NCBI GenBank assembly: GCA_022821085.1
Contig: JAJEEG010000002.1
Span: forward strand, 1-64,000
Source of the DNA: Candidatus Latescibacterota bacterium
GTDB lineage: Bacteria; JAAXHH01
Reading direction: 5' to 3'
DNA: 64,000 nucleotides
Shown here: positions 1-8,289 of the stretch, piece by piece
Layout: each line of letters opens with the position of its first letter
How positions within the stretch are numbered: the stretch's first letter is position 1
Translations under genes and position numbers: made by a program
Notes under the pieces: generated by a model
Told to the model about the DNA's origin: nothing
Seen by the model: only the letters and a program-made list of their open reading frames with translations
The model's database searches: none

Positions 1-1
1 G

Positions 2-2584
2 CTTGCCGGATTCGACATCAACGATGCCCACCTGGCCGAAGAAGATATCGAATATGTTACGCCCGCCGTTACAGCCCGTGACGTGGTGGACAGGGAAACG
101 TTGAAAACTTTTGTCACGCAGGCGGGGGAGGCCTTTCTCACAAGTCAGAAGGACGGCGACCTGTCCGCGACCTCAAGGGCCAGGGTGTTCTTCAGGGACC
201 CGAACGGCCCGTGGAGACACGGTTCGGTGTACCTCTACGTCCTGGATCTTACAAGCAACATCATCCTGTTCCACGGCGCGTTTCCGGACAGATTCGAACT
301 GCGGCCGCTCATAGCGACCCTCCGGGACGCCGTTACGGGAGAGCTCATACTGCCGCAGGTCATCGAGGCGGCGAAGAGCGACCCGGAAGGCGGCTTCGTG
401 GAGTATTTCTTCGACGATCCAGACGACGACACCGACCGCGCCGATATTCCCAAAGTGGGTTATGCCCGCCAGTTTACCGGTGAACGCGAGAGAGCGGACG
501 GTACTAAACTCCCGGTAAACTTCATCGTCGGTTCGGGTTTCTATGGGCGTGCCCCCGGTGCCGACTACGTTCCGGATATAACGCTGGCCGTGAATCCGGC
601 CACCCTGTCGGAAGGAGCCGGCGCGCAGACCGTTACGGTTACGGTTACGCAGAGCAACACGGCCGTGCCGGTCGCAACGGAGATACCGCTGACGCTCGGC
701 GGTACGGCCTCCGGCGAAGATTACAGCGTCAGCGGCGATCTCAACGTCACCATACCTGCCTGGGGCACGGAAGGCTCGACGGAACTGACCTTCACGATCG
801 TGGACGACACGGTCTATGAATCCGGAGGAGAAACGATCGTCGTCACGGCCAGCTACAACGGCCAGGATCTGGATTCCGCCACCCTGGCGATAACCGACTC
901 CTACGCGGCGCCGGCAGCGGTCGGTACTCCACGGGCGGTAACGCTGGAGGCGGGAGACTCCGAGACCGTCGACGCGGGTCCGCTGTTCAGCGGCACGGAT
1001 CTGAGCTTTTCGGCCTCCTCGTCGGATAACGGCGTGGTCGACGCCGTCATGACGGCCGCTACGTTGACCGTGACCGGTGCGCGCAAGGGTACCGCCACGG
1101 TGACGGTCGCAGCCCGGAACGCGGCGGGCGAGGCGAGTCTGGCCGTGAACGTGACGGTCACGGCCGTCGCGGCGGAACGGGAGGCCTACACGAACATCCT
1201 GGCCGCCATGGGCCGGGGCATGCTGTCCGGCGTATCCGCCACCATAGGCGGGCGATTCGGCGCCGGCGGCCATGGGCAAGGCGTTGTCGTGGGAGGCCGG
1301 AGTATCGGCGGGCTCGCGTCGGGCATATCGGCGCTGACTGAACTGACGGGACACCGTCGGCAGGCGGCATCGAAGGAAATGGCGTTGTTTGCCGATTCGG
1401 AACGCCGTCGCGCCATCGGCGGCGATTACCTGCTGCGGACGAGCTCATTCTCCTACGCGTTGGAGGATCACACGGCGAGCGGCGGACTCAGGTGGTCCGT
1501 CTGGGGCGCCGGAGACCTGCAGAACTACCAGGGTGAGCCCGGTGAGGGCGCCAGTTATGATGGAGACCTCAGAACGGCGTATATCGGGTTCGACGTGGCC
1601 ACGCAGCGCAGCTGGCTGGCGGGCGTCGCCCTTTCGCGGGCCATGGGCCAGTCCGACTACGACGTAACCGTAGCGAGCGGCAGCCTGGAATCGCGTCTTA
1701 CCGCCGTGCTGCCGTACTTGCGCTGGAAATGCGTCACCGGTCTTACGGAGGTGTGGTCGATCGTGGGACTCGGCGCCGGTGAAGTCGAGGTGGAGGATGG
1801 CACGAGCGATCTTTCCATGCGCATGGGCATATTGGGCGCGCGGTCCCGGCTGGCCTCCTCGGGAGGTCTGGGGCTCGACGTGGTGGGAGACGCCGGGCTG
1901 CTCCGCCTTTCCACCTCTGACAGCGAGTCTGCCGCGCTGAGCGACATCGCAACCGACGTGCAGCGGATACGCATCGGACTGGAAGGGTCGCGCGCGACCA
2001 CCCTCGCGGGCGGAACCACTGTAACGCCCTACGCGCAGGTGGCCGGACGCTACGACGGCGGCGACGGCCAGACCGGACAGGGTCTCGAAGTCTCCGGCGG
2101 CCTCCGCCTGACCGGCGGCCGCGTCGGCCTCGACGCCCGGGGGCGTTTCCTGGCGGTCCATACGGCCGAGGAATACAGCGAGAACGGTGTTTCGCTCGTT
2201 GCCTATCTGAGGGCGAACACGGGCGGTCAGGGACTTTCGATGTCCGTAGCGCCGCGCATGGGCGCAGGAACCCGGGAATCCGGCATGATGTGGCGCGACC
2301 GCCCCCTGGCGGGTGCTGACCTGCGCGGCGGGAGGCCAACCCGTTCCCTTCAGGCCGAGGTGGGATACGGTCTCGCTTCATCGTCCACCGGCCTGTTGTT
2401 CACCCCCTTCGGCGACCTGTACCTCGACAGGGATGAACGCCGTCGGTTGCGGCTGGGCGCCCGCATAGGCGCCGCGGACCTCGTTTCGCGCATCGGGTCT
2501 CTCGAGCTTTCCGGCGCGCGGATCGATCGGCGCGGCGGCGAAACCGATCATCGCATCGGCCTCGTTGGAAGCATGAGCTTCTGA
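2..2584 (+). CDS. Cache / Calx-beta / C-terminal beta-barrel surface protein (5' end outside window)
   Basis: The reading frame is open to the window edge, so the N-terminus is missing; the GTG at 83 is only the first in-window start codon. Seen in order (residues counted from base 83): a Cache-like sensor domain (about 1-155, with aromatic-rich strands and a PxVGYARQF-type strand), a Calx-beta domain (about 163-272), an Ig/BIG-like segment (about 280-362), a glycine-rich linker, then about 400 residues of alternating beta-strands ending in Met-Ser-Phe. A terminal Phe on a predicted barrel is the usual outer-membrane assembly signal, so I infer an autotransporter-like anchor that displays a ligand-binding Cache domain. 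Cache domains normally sit on the outside of inner-membrane receptors, so this arrangement is unusual. The ligand is unknown. The next gene follows 67 bases downstream on the same strand. Confidence 0.8.
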   Translation, partial: LAGFDINDAHLAEEDIEYVTPAVTARDVVDRETLKTFVTQAGEAFLTSQKDGDLSATSRARVFFRDPNGPWRHGSVYLYVLDLTSNIILFHGAFPDRFELRPLIATLRDAVTGELILPQVIEAAKSDPEGGFVEYFFDDPDDDTDRADIPKVGYARQFTGERERADGTKLPVNFIVGSGFYGRAPGADYVPDITLAVNPATLSEGAGAQTVTVTVTQSNTAVPVATEIPLTLGGTASGEDYSVSGDLNVTIPAWGTEGSTELTFTIVDDTVYESGGETIVVTASYNGQDLDSATLAITDSYAAPAAVGTPRAVTLEAGDSETVDAGPLFSGTDLSFSASSSDNGVVDAVMTAATLTVTGARKGTATVTVAARNAAGEASLAVNVTVTAVAAEREAYTNILAAMGRGMLSGVSATIGGRFGAGGHGQGVVVGGRSIGGLASGISALTELTGHRRQAASKEMALFADSERRRAIGGDYLLRTSSFSYALEDHTASGGLRWSVWGAGDLQNYQGEPGEGASYDGDLRTAYIGFDVATQRSWLAGVALSRAMGQSDYDVTVASGSLESRLTAVLPYLRWKCVTGLTEVWSIVGLGAGEVEVEDGTSDLSMRMGILGARSRLASSGGLGLDVVGDAGLLRLSTSDSESAALSDIATDVQRIRIGLEGSRATTLAGGTTVTPYAQVAGRYDGGDGQTGQGLEVSGGLRLTGGRVGLDARGRFLAVHTAEEYSENGVSLVAYLRANTGGQGLSMSVAPRMGAGTRESGMMWRDRPLAGADLRGGRPTRSLQAEVGYGLASSSTGLLFTPFGDLYLDRDERRRLRLGARIGAADLVSRIGSLELSGARIDRRGGETDHRIGLVGSMSF

Positions 2585-2651
2585 TCATGGGGGTAAGCGG
2601 CGTAAGCGCCGGACCGGTCAGTCGATTCATTCCAGCAAACAGGTGATTGAA

Positions 2652-5192
2652 ATGACCCCTTGGATATCAGCATGGATGCGCCTCGCCCTCGCCGCCTGCC
2701 TCATCGTCCCTGCGGCCGGCGGCACGGCCGCCCAGCAGCCTCCCCCCACCGCCTACCAGGCCGCCCTGACCGGCGGCAACTACATGCACAACTTCTACCT
2801 GCCGCCGCCTTCCACGACCACGCCCCGGCGGCCGGCCTGGTCACCCGACGGCGAGTCGGTGGCCTTCGCGCTGCACGGGTCGATCTGGCGGATGCGACTG
2901 GGCGAACGCACGGCTTACGAGCTCACGGACAACGATACCTACGACTCCTCTCCGGCCTGGTCGCCCGACGGCGCATGGATCGCCTACACGGCGGAAACCG
3001 ACAACCGGACGATCGATCTCATGGTCCTGAACGTCGAAACCGGGGTATCCCGGCCGCTGAAGACCGGGGATCACCTTTACCTCGATCCCGCATGGTCGCC
3101 CGACGGTTCCAGGCTGGCCTACGTTTCCACGGAACCCAACGGCTATTTCAACCTCTTCGTGCAGGACATGGCGGACGGCGGCGCGGCCGGAGACCCGATG
3201 CAGCTGACCCGCGACAACGACTATGGAAAGAGCCGCCTGTACTTCGGCGCCTACGACCTCCACATCGAGCCGAGCTGGTCGCCGGACGGCAGCGAATTGA
3301 TGTTCGTCGGCAATCGCGGCATTCCGCTTGGATCCGGCGCCGTCTGGCGGATGCCCGTGGAGCCGTTTGGTATCGACAAAGCCCGGATCGTACTCGAAGA
3401 ACAGACGCTGTACCGGACCCGGCCGCACTGGTCGCCGGACGGGTCGCGCTTCGTGTACGCCTCCCACCGCGGTGGCCAGTACACCAAACTCTACCTGTTG
3501 CCCGCGAACGGGGGCCATCCCTACAAGATCACCTTCGGCGACTGGGACGACTTCTATCCCCGGTGGTCGCCGGACGGATCGAAGATCGCCTACATCACCA
3601 ATGAGTACGGCCTTCCGGTTCTGCGCATCATGGAGACCGTGGGCGGCAAGCTGACCGACGTCGTGATCGAGGAAAAGCGCTGGCGGGGTCCCCACGGCCG
3701 CGCGGCGGTCACCGTGCTTGACGGTGACACGGGTAAGCCGGCCCGGGTCCGCGTCTACGCCCGGGCATCCGACGGCAAGTCCTATGCCACGGAAGGCGCG
3801 TACCACCGCGTCGGCCGGCTCCGGGAACACTTCTTTCACGCACCTGGTTCTTTCATTCTGGACGTCCCGGCCGGACCGCTGACCGTGGAAGCCATGAAGG
3901 GCTTCGAATATCAACCCGTCAGCAAGACCGTCGAGATCGAGGACGGGAAAACCACGGCCGTGGCCCTGACGCTGCGGCGCATGGCGGACATGCGGGAAAA
4001 GGGCTGGTACAGCGGCAGCACGCACATTCACATGAACTACGCGGGGGACCTGCACAACACGTTGGAGAACCTGATGCACATGTCGGAGGCGGAGGACCAG
4101 TCCGTGGTCAACGAACTCGTGGCCAACAAGGACAACCGCATGCTCGACTACCAGTTCTTCACGGGCAAGCCCGACGCCCTTTCCACGCCGGACCACGTCC
4201 TGCACGTGGGCGAGGAGTACCGTCCTGCTTTTCACGGGCATGTTTATTTCATCGGACTTTCGGACTTCCTCCTGTCGCCCTTCGCGTCCGGTTACGAGGG
4301 CACCGCGATATACAGCCTGTACCCGTCGAACACGGACATGCTAAGACTTGCCGGTGAGCAGGGCGCTTTCAGGGCATACGTCCATCCCTATTTCGGCGAG
4401 GCCGATCCACTGGGCGGCGAAAACCCGACGCTGGGCAGCGCCAAGGCCTTTCCCGTGGACGCGGCGCTGGGCACCGTGGAAGCGCTCGAGATCTCGGGGG
4501 CGGGACACGCCGTACTGGACGTGTGGCACCGCCTGCTCAACAACGACATCAACATTGTACTGACCGGCGGAGAAGATTCCATCAGCAGCATGTACCGCAC
4601 CGCCATCGTCGGCCAGGTGCGGTCCTACGTCTACCTGGGCGACGAGCCCCTGTCCTGGGACGCCTGGCTGTCGGCGCTGCGGGCCGGACGGACCTTCGCA
4701 ACCAATGGACCGCTGCTTGAATTCACCATCGACGACGCGGGGCCCGGGGAGGTCATCCGGCTTCCGGCGGAAGGCGGTTCGATCACGCTTCGCGGAGCGG
4801 TCCGGAGCATCGTGCCCCTCGAGCGGGTTATGGTCTACCGCAACGGCCGGATACTGAAAGAGATCCCGCTGTCCGGGGAAGGTATGGAAGCGGTTTTCGA
4901 AGAAGAACTGATCGTTCGCGAGAGCGGATGGTACACCTTGCAGGCCGAGGGCGGCCCGTGGACCCATCCCATCGACGACCGCTATCCGCTGGCCACCACG
5001 CAGTCCATTCGGGTTTACGCAGGCGATGACCCGATCCGCAACCCGGATTCCGCCCGGTACTTCGTCCGGTGGATCGACCGTATCATCGAAATGGCCGAAG
5101 CACATCCGGGCTGGCGCTCCCAGGCGGAAATCGATCACGTACTGGGCCAGTTCCGGGAAGCCCGCGCGGTCTACGAACACCTCGCCCGGTGA
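2652..5192 (+). CDS. Secreted TolB-type propeller fused to CehA/McbA-family metallohydrolase
   Basis: Predicted 846-residue exported protein. The start is ATG 2652 because AGGTGA lies 5 bases upstream; GTG 2643 is in frame but has no ribosome site. A signal peptide (hydrophobic LALAACLIVPAAGG, then Ala-rich cleavage region) is followed by at least six TolB/PD40 beta-propeller repeats carrying the WSPDG motif, a carboxypeptidase-like beta domain (about 345-440), and from about residue 450 a PHP-like CehA/McbA domain with the metal-site motifs STHIHMNY, YVHPYFGE and TGGEDS. CehA-family proteins are metal-dependent hydrolases (carbaryl hydrolase is the named example), but the substrate here cannot be read from sequence. 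The propeller probably binds a partner or substrate in the periplasm. It converges on the P1 peptidase gene with a 22-base gap. Confidence 0.85.
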   Translation: MTPWISAWMRLALAACLIVPAAGGTAAQQPPPTAYQAALTGGNYMHNFYLPPPSTTTPRRPAWSPDGESVAFALHGSIWRMRLGERTAYELTDNDTYDSSPAWSPDGAWIAYTAETDNRTIDLMVLNVETGVSRPLKTGDHLYLDPAWSPDGSRLAYVSTEPNGYFNLFVQDMADGGAAGDPMQLTRDNDYGKSRLYFGAYDLHIEPSWSPDGSELMFVGNRGIPLGSGAVWRMPVEPFGIDKARIVLEEQTLYRTRPHWSPDGSRFVYASHRGGQYTKLYLLPANGGHPYKITFGDWDDFYPRWSPDGSKIAYITNEYGLPVLRIMETVGGKLTDVVIEEKRWRGPHGRAAVTVLDGDTGKPARVRVYARASDGKSYATEGAYHRVGRLREHFFHAPGSFILDVPAGPLTVEAMKGFEYQPVSKTVEIEDGKTTAVALTLRRMADMREKGWYSGSTHIHMNYAGDLHNTLENLMHMSEAEDQSVVNELVANKDNRMLDYQFFTGKPDALSTPDHVLHVGEEYRPAFHGHVYFIGLSDFLLSPFASGYEGTAIYSLYPSNTDMLRLAGEQGAFRAYVHPYFGEADPLGGENPTLGSAKAFPVDAALGTVEALEISGAGHAVLDVWHRLLNNDINIVLTGGEDSISSMYRTAIVGQVRSYVYLGDEPLSWDAWLSALRAGRTFATNGPLLEFTIDDAGPGEVIRLPAEGGSITLRGAVRSIVPLERVMVYRNGRILKEIPLSGEGMEAVFEEELIVRESGWYTLQAEGGPWTHPIDDRYPLATTQSIRVYAGDDPIRNPDSARYFVRWIDRIIEMAEAHPGWRSQAEIDHVLGQFREARAVYEHLAR

Positions 5193-5214
5193 CCGTGGAT
5201 CACTCCGCGGATCA

Positions 5215-6108
5215 CTACCCCAGGCTGTTCAGTACGGCGTCCCAGGCCAGTTCCGAGGCGATCAGCCCGAAATCGGTCGTGCTCTTCAGACGCCTGTTCT
5301 CCACCTCGCCCGTCGTCGCGGTAAACAGCACGTCCCCGTCCCGCGTCGTGTGAAAAGGCTGGATCGCCCGGGCCATGGACGCGTGGACCTGCCTGCCGAT
5401 CTGGTTCAGTTCCCCGTGGGTCCATTTCTGGTTGGTCACGACCAGCGTCAGCGTGGTGTGCCTGCCCACCTCGTCGGGTCTGGATTTCGCGCCTCTGGCA
5501 AGGCGCGCTTCCAGCTTGTCGTAGGGATGGCGATGGTCCCGCGTCCGGACCCGGCCTTCGCGGTCGACGATATCGCCCAGGGCGTTCACCACGGTGAAAA
5601 CGGCGATCTTCGTCGCTCCGATCTCGCGAATAGCGCCTCCCTGGCCGACGCCTGCCCAGCGTCCCGCGCCGCGCCGGCCGTAGAAGAACCGGCCCGGCGA
5701 TGCCGCTTCCGTTGCCGCTTCGCCAAGCGCCTTGTCCGGATACACGAAACCCTTCCGGTTGAACCAGTCGAAGATGATCGCTCCGGCGACCAGCGGGAGG
5801 GGCGGGGGACTGCTCGGCGCCGCTTTATCGGTCAGGACGGCCCGTACGCCGGACACGGCTTCCAGTCCGTGCAACGAACCCCCCGCGAAGCAAATGGCGT
5901 GGTGGAACTGGTACTCGGATTCGACCACGCCGGGCATGCCGCCGCGCACGTCGACGGCCGTGACGGCGCCTTCGTCGAAAAGGAAGACCGTACATCCGGT
6001 CGGCCCTTCTTCGTACTCGGCGAATCCGATTTTCAGGCGGGGGAAGTCAAACTCAAGCGAAGGCGTGTCGAATCCGGTAACGGGATCAGGCGAGTCTCTG
6101 CCGGGCAT
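5215..6108 (-). CDS. P1 family peptidase (DmpA/S58-like aminopeptidase)
   Basis: About 297 residues. It carries the features of the P1/S58 (DmpA) family: an early GxTVFLF segment, the glycine-rich AGGSLHGLEAVSGV motif, a central GGAIREIGATKIAVFTVVNALG stretch and the TTLTLVVTNQKW motif that holds the autocatalytic cleavage/nucleophile site. The family are N-terminal nucleophile hydrolases that cleave themselves and then release N-terminal amino acids. The residue at the cleavage position appears to be Thr rather than Ser; I cannot prove activity. I chose ATG 6108 (GGGAG upstream). A longer frame opens at GTG 6228, but its extra 40 residues are Gly/Pro/Asn-rich, lack a ribosome site and run through the hairpin that probably ends the csp transcript (6189-6225). 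No signal peptide is seen from either start. Confidence 0.85.
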   Translation of the reverse strand: MPGRDSPDPVTGFDTPSLEFDFPRLKIGFAEYEEGPTGCTVFLFDEGAVTAVDVRGGMPGVVESEYQFHHAICFAGGSLHGLEAVSGVRAVLTDKAAPSSPPPLPLVAGAIIFDWFNRKGFVYPDKALGEAATEAASPGRFFYGRRGAGRWAGVGQGGAIREIGATKIAVFTVVNALGDIVDREGRVRTRDHRHPYDKLEARLARGAKSRPDEVGRHTTLTLVVTNQKWTHGELNQIGRQVHASMARAIQPFHTTRDGDVLFTATTGEVENRRLKSTTDFGLIASELAWDAVLNSLG

Positions 6109-6188
6109 TCTGGCGTCTCCCGGGCGCCCGGCGTTCGGAGCGGGTCCGTTGGCGTCGGGTCCGTTGGTGGCGCGCCCATCGATACACA

Positions 6189-6225
6189 ATAGCCCGTGTA
6201 CTGTGCGGATCAGTTCACGGGCTAT
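6189..6225 (-). terminator. Hairpin downstream of csp, probable transcription terminator
   Basis: ATAGCCCGTG (6189-6198) pairs perfectly with CACGGGCTAT (6216-6225), and an inner ACTG/CAGT pair extends the stem past a T:T mismatch, leaving a 7-base loop. It lies 33 bases past the csp stop codon. The tail in the minus direction (TTGTGT) is only partly T-rich, so efficiency is uncertain. Its position argues against the upstream GTG start of the P1 peptidase. Confidence 0.65.
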
Positions 6226-6257
6226 CACACTTGCGCATAAGTGCTGTGCAGGCGTCT

Positions 6258-6464
6258 CTAACCGGACACCTTGGTTACGTTAGCGGCCTGGAGTCCCTTG
6301 GGACCTTCAGTAATGTCAAAGGTGACTTCATCGCCTTCATTCAGCGTCTTGAATCCCTGTGCGACGATCGCTGAATAGTGAACGAACACATCGTCCCCAT
6401 CGTCTCGCGCGATGAATCCGAACCCCTTGCGTTCGTTAAACCACTTTACCGTGCCGCGTTCCAT
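6258..6464 (-). CDS. csp: Cold-shock-domain protein (CspA family)
   Basis: 68-residue single cold-shock domain: starts [18 protein letters not shown] (RNP1 KGFGFI), contains DVFVHYSAI (RNP2), and ends with QAANV. Such proteins bind single-stranded RNA/DNA as chaperones and antiterminators. The start at 6464 has TAGGAG 8 bases upstream; an in-frame ATG 15 codons earlier is not supported. The gene has its own consensus-like promoter (6613-6640) and a leader of about 140 bases, the length class known for cold-regulated csp mRNAs. A hairpin terminator follows. Confidence 0.97.
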   Translation of the reverse strand: MERGTVKWFNERKGFGFIARDDGDDVFVHYSAIVAQGFKTLNEGDEVTFDITEGPKGLQAANVTKVSG

Positions 6465-6605
6465 ACTGACACTCCTACCCTTCGCAGGAAGAAAGAGTCT
6501 CCCTGACAAACCTCAACAAATACGCGGCACCGGCAAAGACGGTGGGATGCCTGGTCGAGGTCGCGCATGGGTTGTCTGGGGAGAGGATTAAGAGATTTGC
6601 TCCTT
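6465..6605 (-). promoter_or_regulatory. Long 5' leader of csp mRNA
   Basis: From the inferred start site near 6605 to the csp ATG there are about 140 untranslated bases. E. coli cspA and relatives use leaders of this length as temperature-responsive RNA structures; whether this one folds that way is inference from length and context only. Confidence 0.4.
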
Positions 6606-6612
6606 CGTTGCA

Positions 6613-6640
6613 AATATATGGAAAAGGGGGGGCTTGTCAA
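6613..6640 (-). promoter_or_regulatory. Sigma70-type promoter of csp
   Basis: On the minus strand TTGACA (6640-6635) is separated by 16 bases from TATATT (6618-6613), a perfect -35 and a 5-of-6 -10 element. It is placed back to back with the promoter of the gene at 6810. Confidence 0.75.
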
Positions 6641-6671
6641 GTGAATTCTTAGCCTTCGAATCAAAAACAGG

Positions 6672-6700
6672 TTGCTCAAAATCGCGCCGTGATGCATAAT
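6672..6700 (+). promoter_or_regulatory. Possible promoter of the class V aminotransferase-like gene
   Basis: TTGCTC (6672-6677), 17-base spacer, CATAAT (6695-6700). The -10 matches 5 of 6 consensus bases, the -35 only 3 of 6; the spacing is ideal. It leaves a leader of about 100 bases before ATG 6810. Confidence 0.45.
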
Positions 6701-6809
6701 TAAGAGTATCTCTTTCCAGCTTATCCTTATCGCCTTCAACCGGATGAAAACCGTGCTGGAACCATCCGGTACGGCACCGGCTGCGGACGGCCGAATCGGA
6801 GGTACTTCC

Positions 6810-8234
6810 ATGAATCTCCTCTCACCCGATCTGAACTTCGATCCAAGATTCGAAGACCCCAGGGAACTGGCGGCACTCAACCGCAGGGGTTTCCTGGGCC
6901 GCTTTCTCGGCGGCACGCTGGCAGGCGCCGCCCTGCTGTCGCTGGGATCGAAATCCGCCCACGCGGCGGTGGACATGAACGATATGGGCGCGGCGGCCGC
7001 GCCCGATGACGAGCAGTTCTGGAAACTGGTCACCAAGCAATTCCTGATCCGTCCGGACCTCGCCTACATGAACACCGGGACGCGGGGCCCTTCGCCGCGC
7101 AGCGTTCACATGGCGCAGATCGACGCGTTGAATCGCATCAACAACGATTACGTGGATTACAGACGGAATCACTATACCATGGACTATGCCGACGCGTTCA
7201 TGGCCAAATTCGCCGCGTACGTCGGCTGCAAACCCAACGAACTCGCCCTGGCGAACAATACGACCGACGGGATGATCACGGGTACTTTCGGACCCGTTCT
7301 CGAACCCGGGGACGAGATCCTCTATACCAACCACTGCCACGGCGCCGGCACGAACCCCGTGTTGAACCGGGCGCACCGGGACAAGCTGAAGGTAGGCGTC
7401 ATCGACCTTTCCGACCCGAAGCTGCATCCGCCCAAATCGCCGGACGACCTCCTGAAGGCCTTCGAAGCCGCGATCACGCCACGGACCAAGCTGCTCAGCT
7501 TCTGCCACACGAACTACACGGACGGACTGTTCATGCCGGTCAAGGAAATTTGCGAGATGGCGAGGTCAAAGGGCGTCATCACGCTGGTGGACGGCGCCCA
7601 GCCGCCGGGCATGGTCAAGCTCGACATGCACGACCTCGGATGCGACATGTACGCCGGCCCGTCGCACAAGTGGATGCTGGCCTCCATGCAGTCCGGTTTC
7701 TTCTATGTGAAAGAGGACATGTTCGACCGGATCCAGCCGGTCACCTCGACCACGCCCTTCGCCGGGAAGAACATGTACGGCGAAGATCTCTCCTTGAACG
7801 AGCGCTGGCTCGAGCGGATGAGTTCGGCCGGACAGTACACGCGCCGTGGTTCCAGCTGCTATGCGAAGTGGACGGCCGTCAACGCGGCACTCGACTTCCA
7901 CAACCACCTGACCCCTGAAGGGATCGAGGCCCGCATCCGCTACCTGGCCGGCAAGCTGGCCAACGGACTCCGCAATATCGACGGCGTGGAACTATTCGCT
8001 TCCGAGGACCCAAGGCTCCACGCGGGGCTGATCCCCTTCAGGATCAAGGGCGTGCCGACGCGGGATCTGAACATGAAGCTCATGGATGATTACAACATCT
8101 ACATCCGCAGCGTGACCCACCTGCAGGTCGGCTGGGACGCCAACCGCGCCTCGATGCACATCATGGTCACGGCGGCCGAGGTGGACAGACTCCTCGGCGC
8201 GGTCGAAGAGATTTCGAAATCGGTGAACGGATAG
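6810..8234 (+). CDS. Tat-exported class V aminotransferase-fold PLP enzyme (isopenicillin N epimerase-like)
   Basis: About 474 residues. ATG 6810 is preceded by GGAGG at 6 bases; an in-frame ATG at 6744 has none. The N-terminus holds a twin-arginine signal (NRRGFLG, hydrophobic GGTLAGAALLSLG, then SAHA cleavage site), so the protein should be folded with its cofactor in the cytoplasm and exported. The rest is a fold-type I class V aminotransferase/cysteine desulfurase/IPN-epimerase-like enzyme: substrate-side YMNTGTRGP, LANNTTDGM (phosphate-binding region), LVDGAQPPG (Asp that contacts the PLP pyridine) and GPSHKWML with the Schiff-base Lys. The specific reaction is unknown. A second Tat-exported PLP enzyme lies at 52550. 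Confidence 0.88.
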   Translation: MNLLSPDLNFDPRFEDPRELAALNRRGFLGRFLGGTLAGAALLSLGSKSAHAAVDMNDMGAAAAPDDEQFWKLVTKQFLIRPDLAYMNTGTRGPSPRSVHMAQIDALNRINNDYVDYRRNHYTMDYADAFMAKFAAYVGCKPNELALANNTTDGMITGTFGPVLEPGDEILYTNHCHGAGTNPVLNRAHRDKLKVGVIDLSDPKLHPPKSPDDLLKAFEAAITPRTKLLSFCHTNYTDGLFMPVKEICEMARSKGVITLVDGAQPPGMVKLDMHDLGCDMYAGPSHKWMLASMQSGFFYVKEDMFDRIQPVTSTTPFAGKNMYGEDLSLNERWLERMSSAGQYTRRGSSCYAKWTAVNAALDFHNHLTPEGIEARIRYLAGKLANGLRNIDGVELFASEDPRLHAGLIPFRIKGVPTRDLNMKLMDDYNIYIRSVTHLQVGWDANRASMHIMVTAAEVDRLLGAVEEISKSVNG

Positions 8235-8248
8235 TAGCCAGGGCGGGT

Positions 8249-8289
8249 TTCAGGCGGACTTCAGGTCGGACTTCAAGTCAGACTTCAAG
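8249..8289. repeat. Imperfect 12-bp tandem repeat between convergent genes
   Basis: Three to four copies of a TTCAGGTCGGAC-like unit fill most of the 50-base gap between the stop codons of the aminotransferase-like gene and the SDR gene, and run into the SDR stop codon. Confidence 0.7.
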
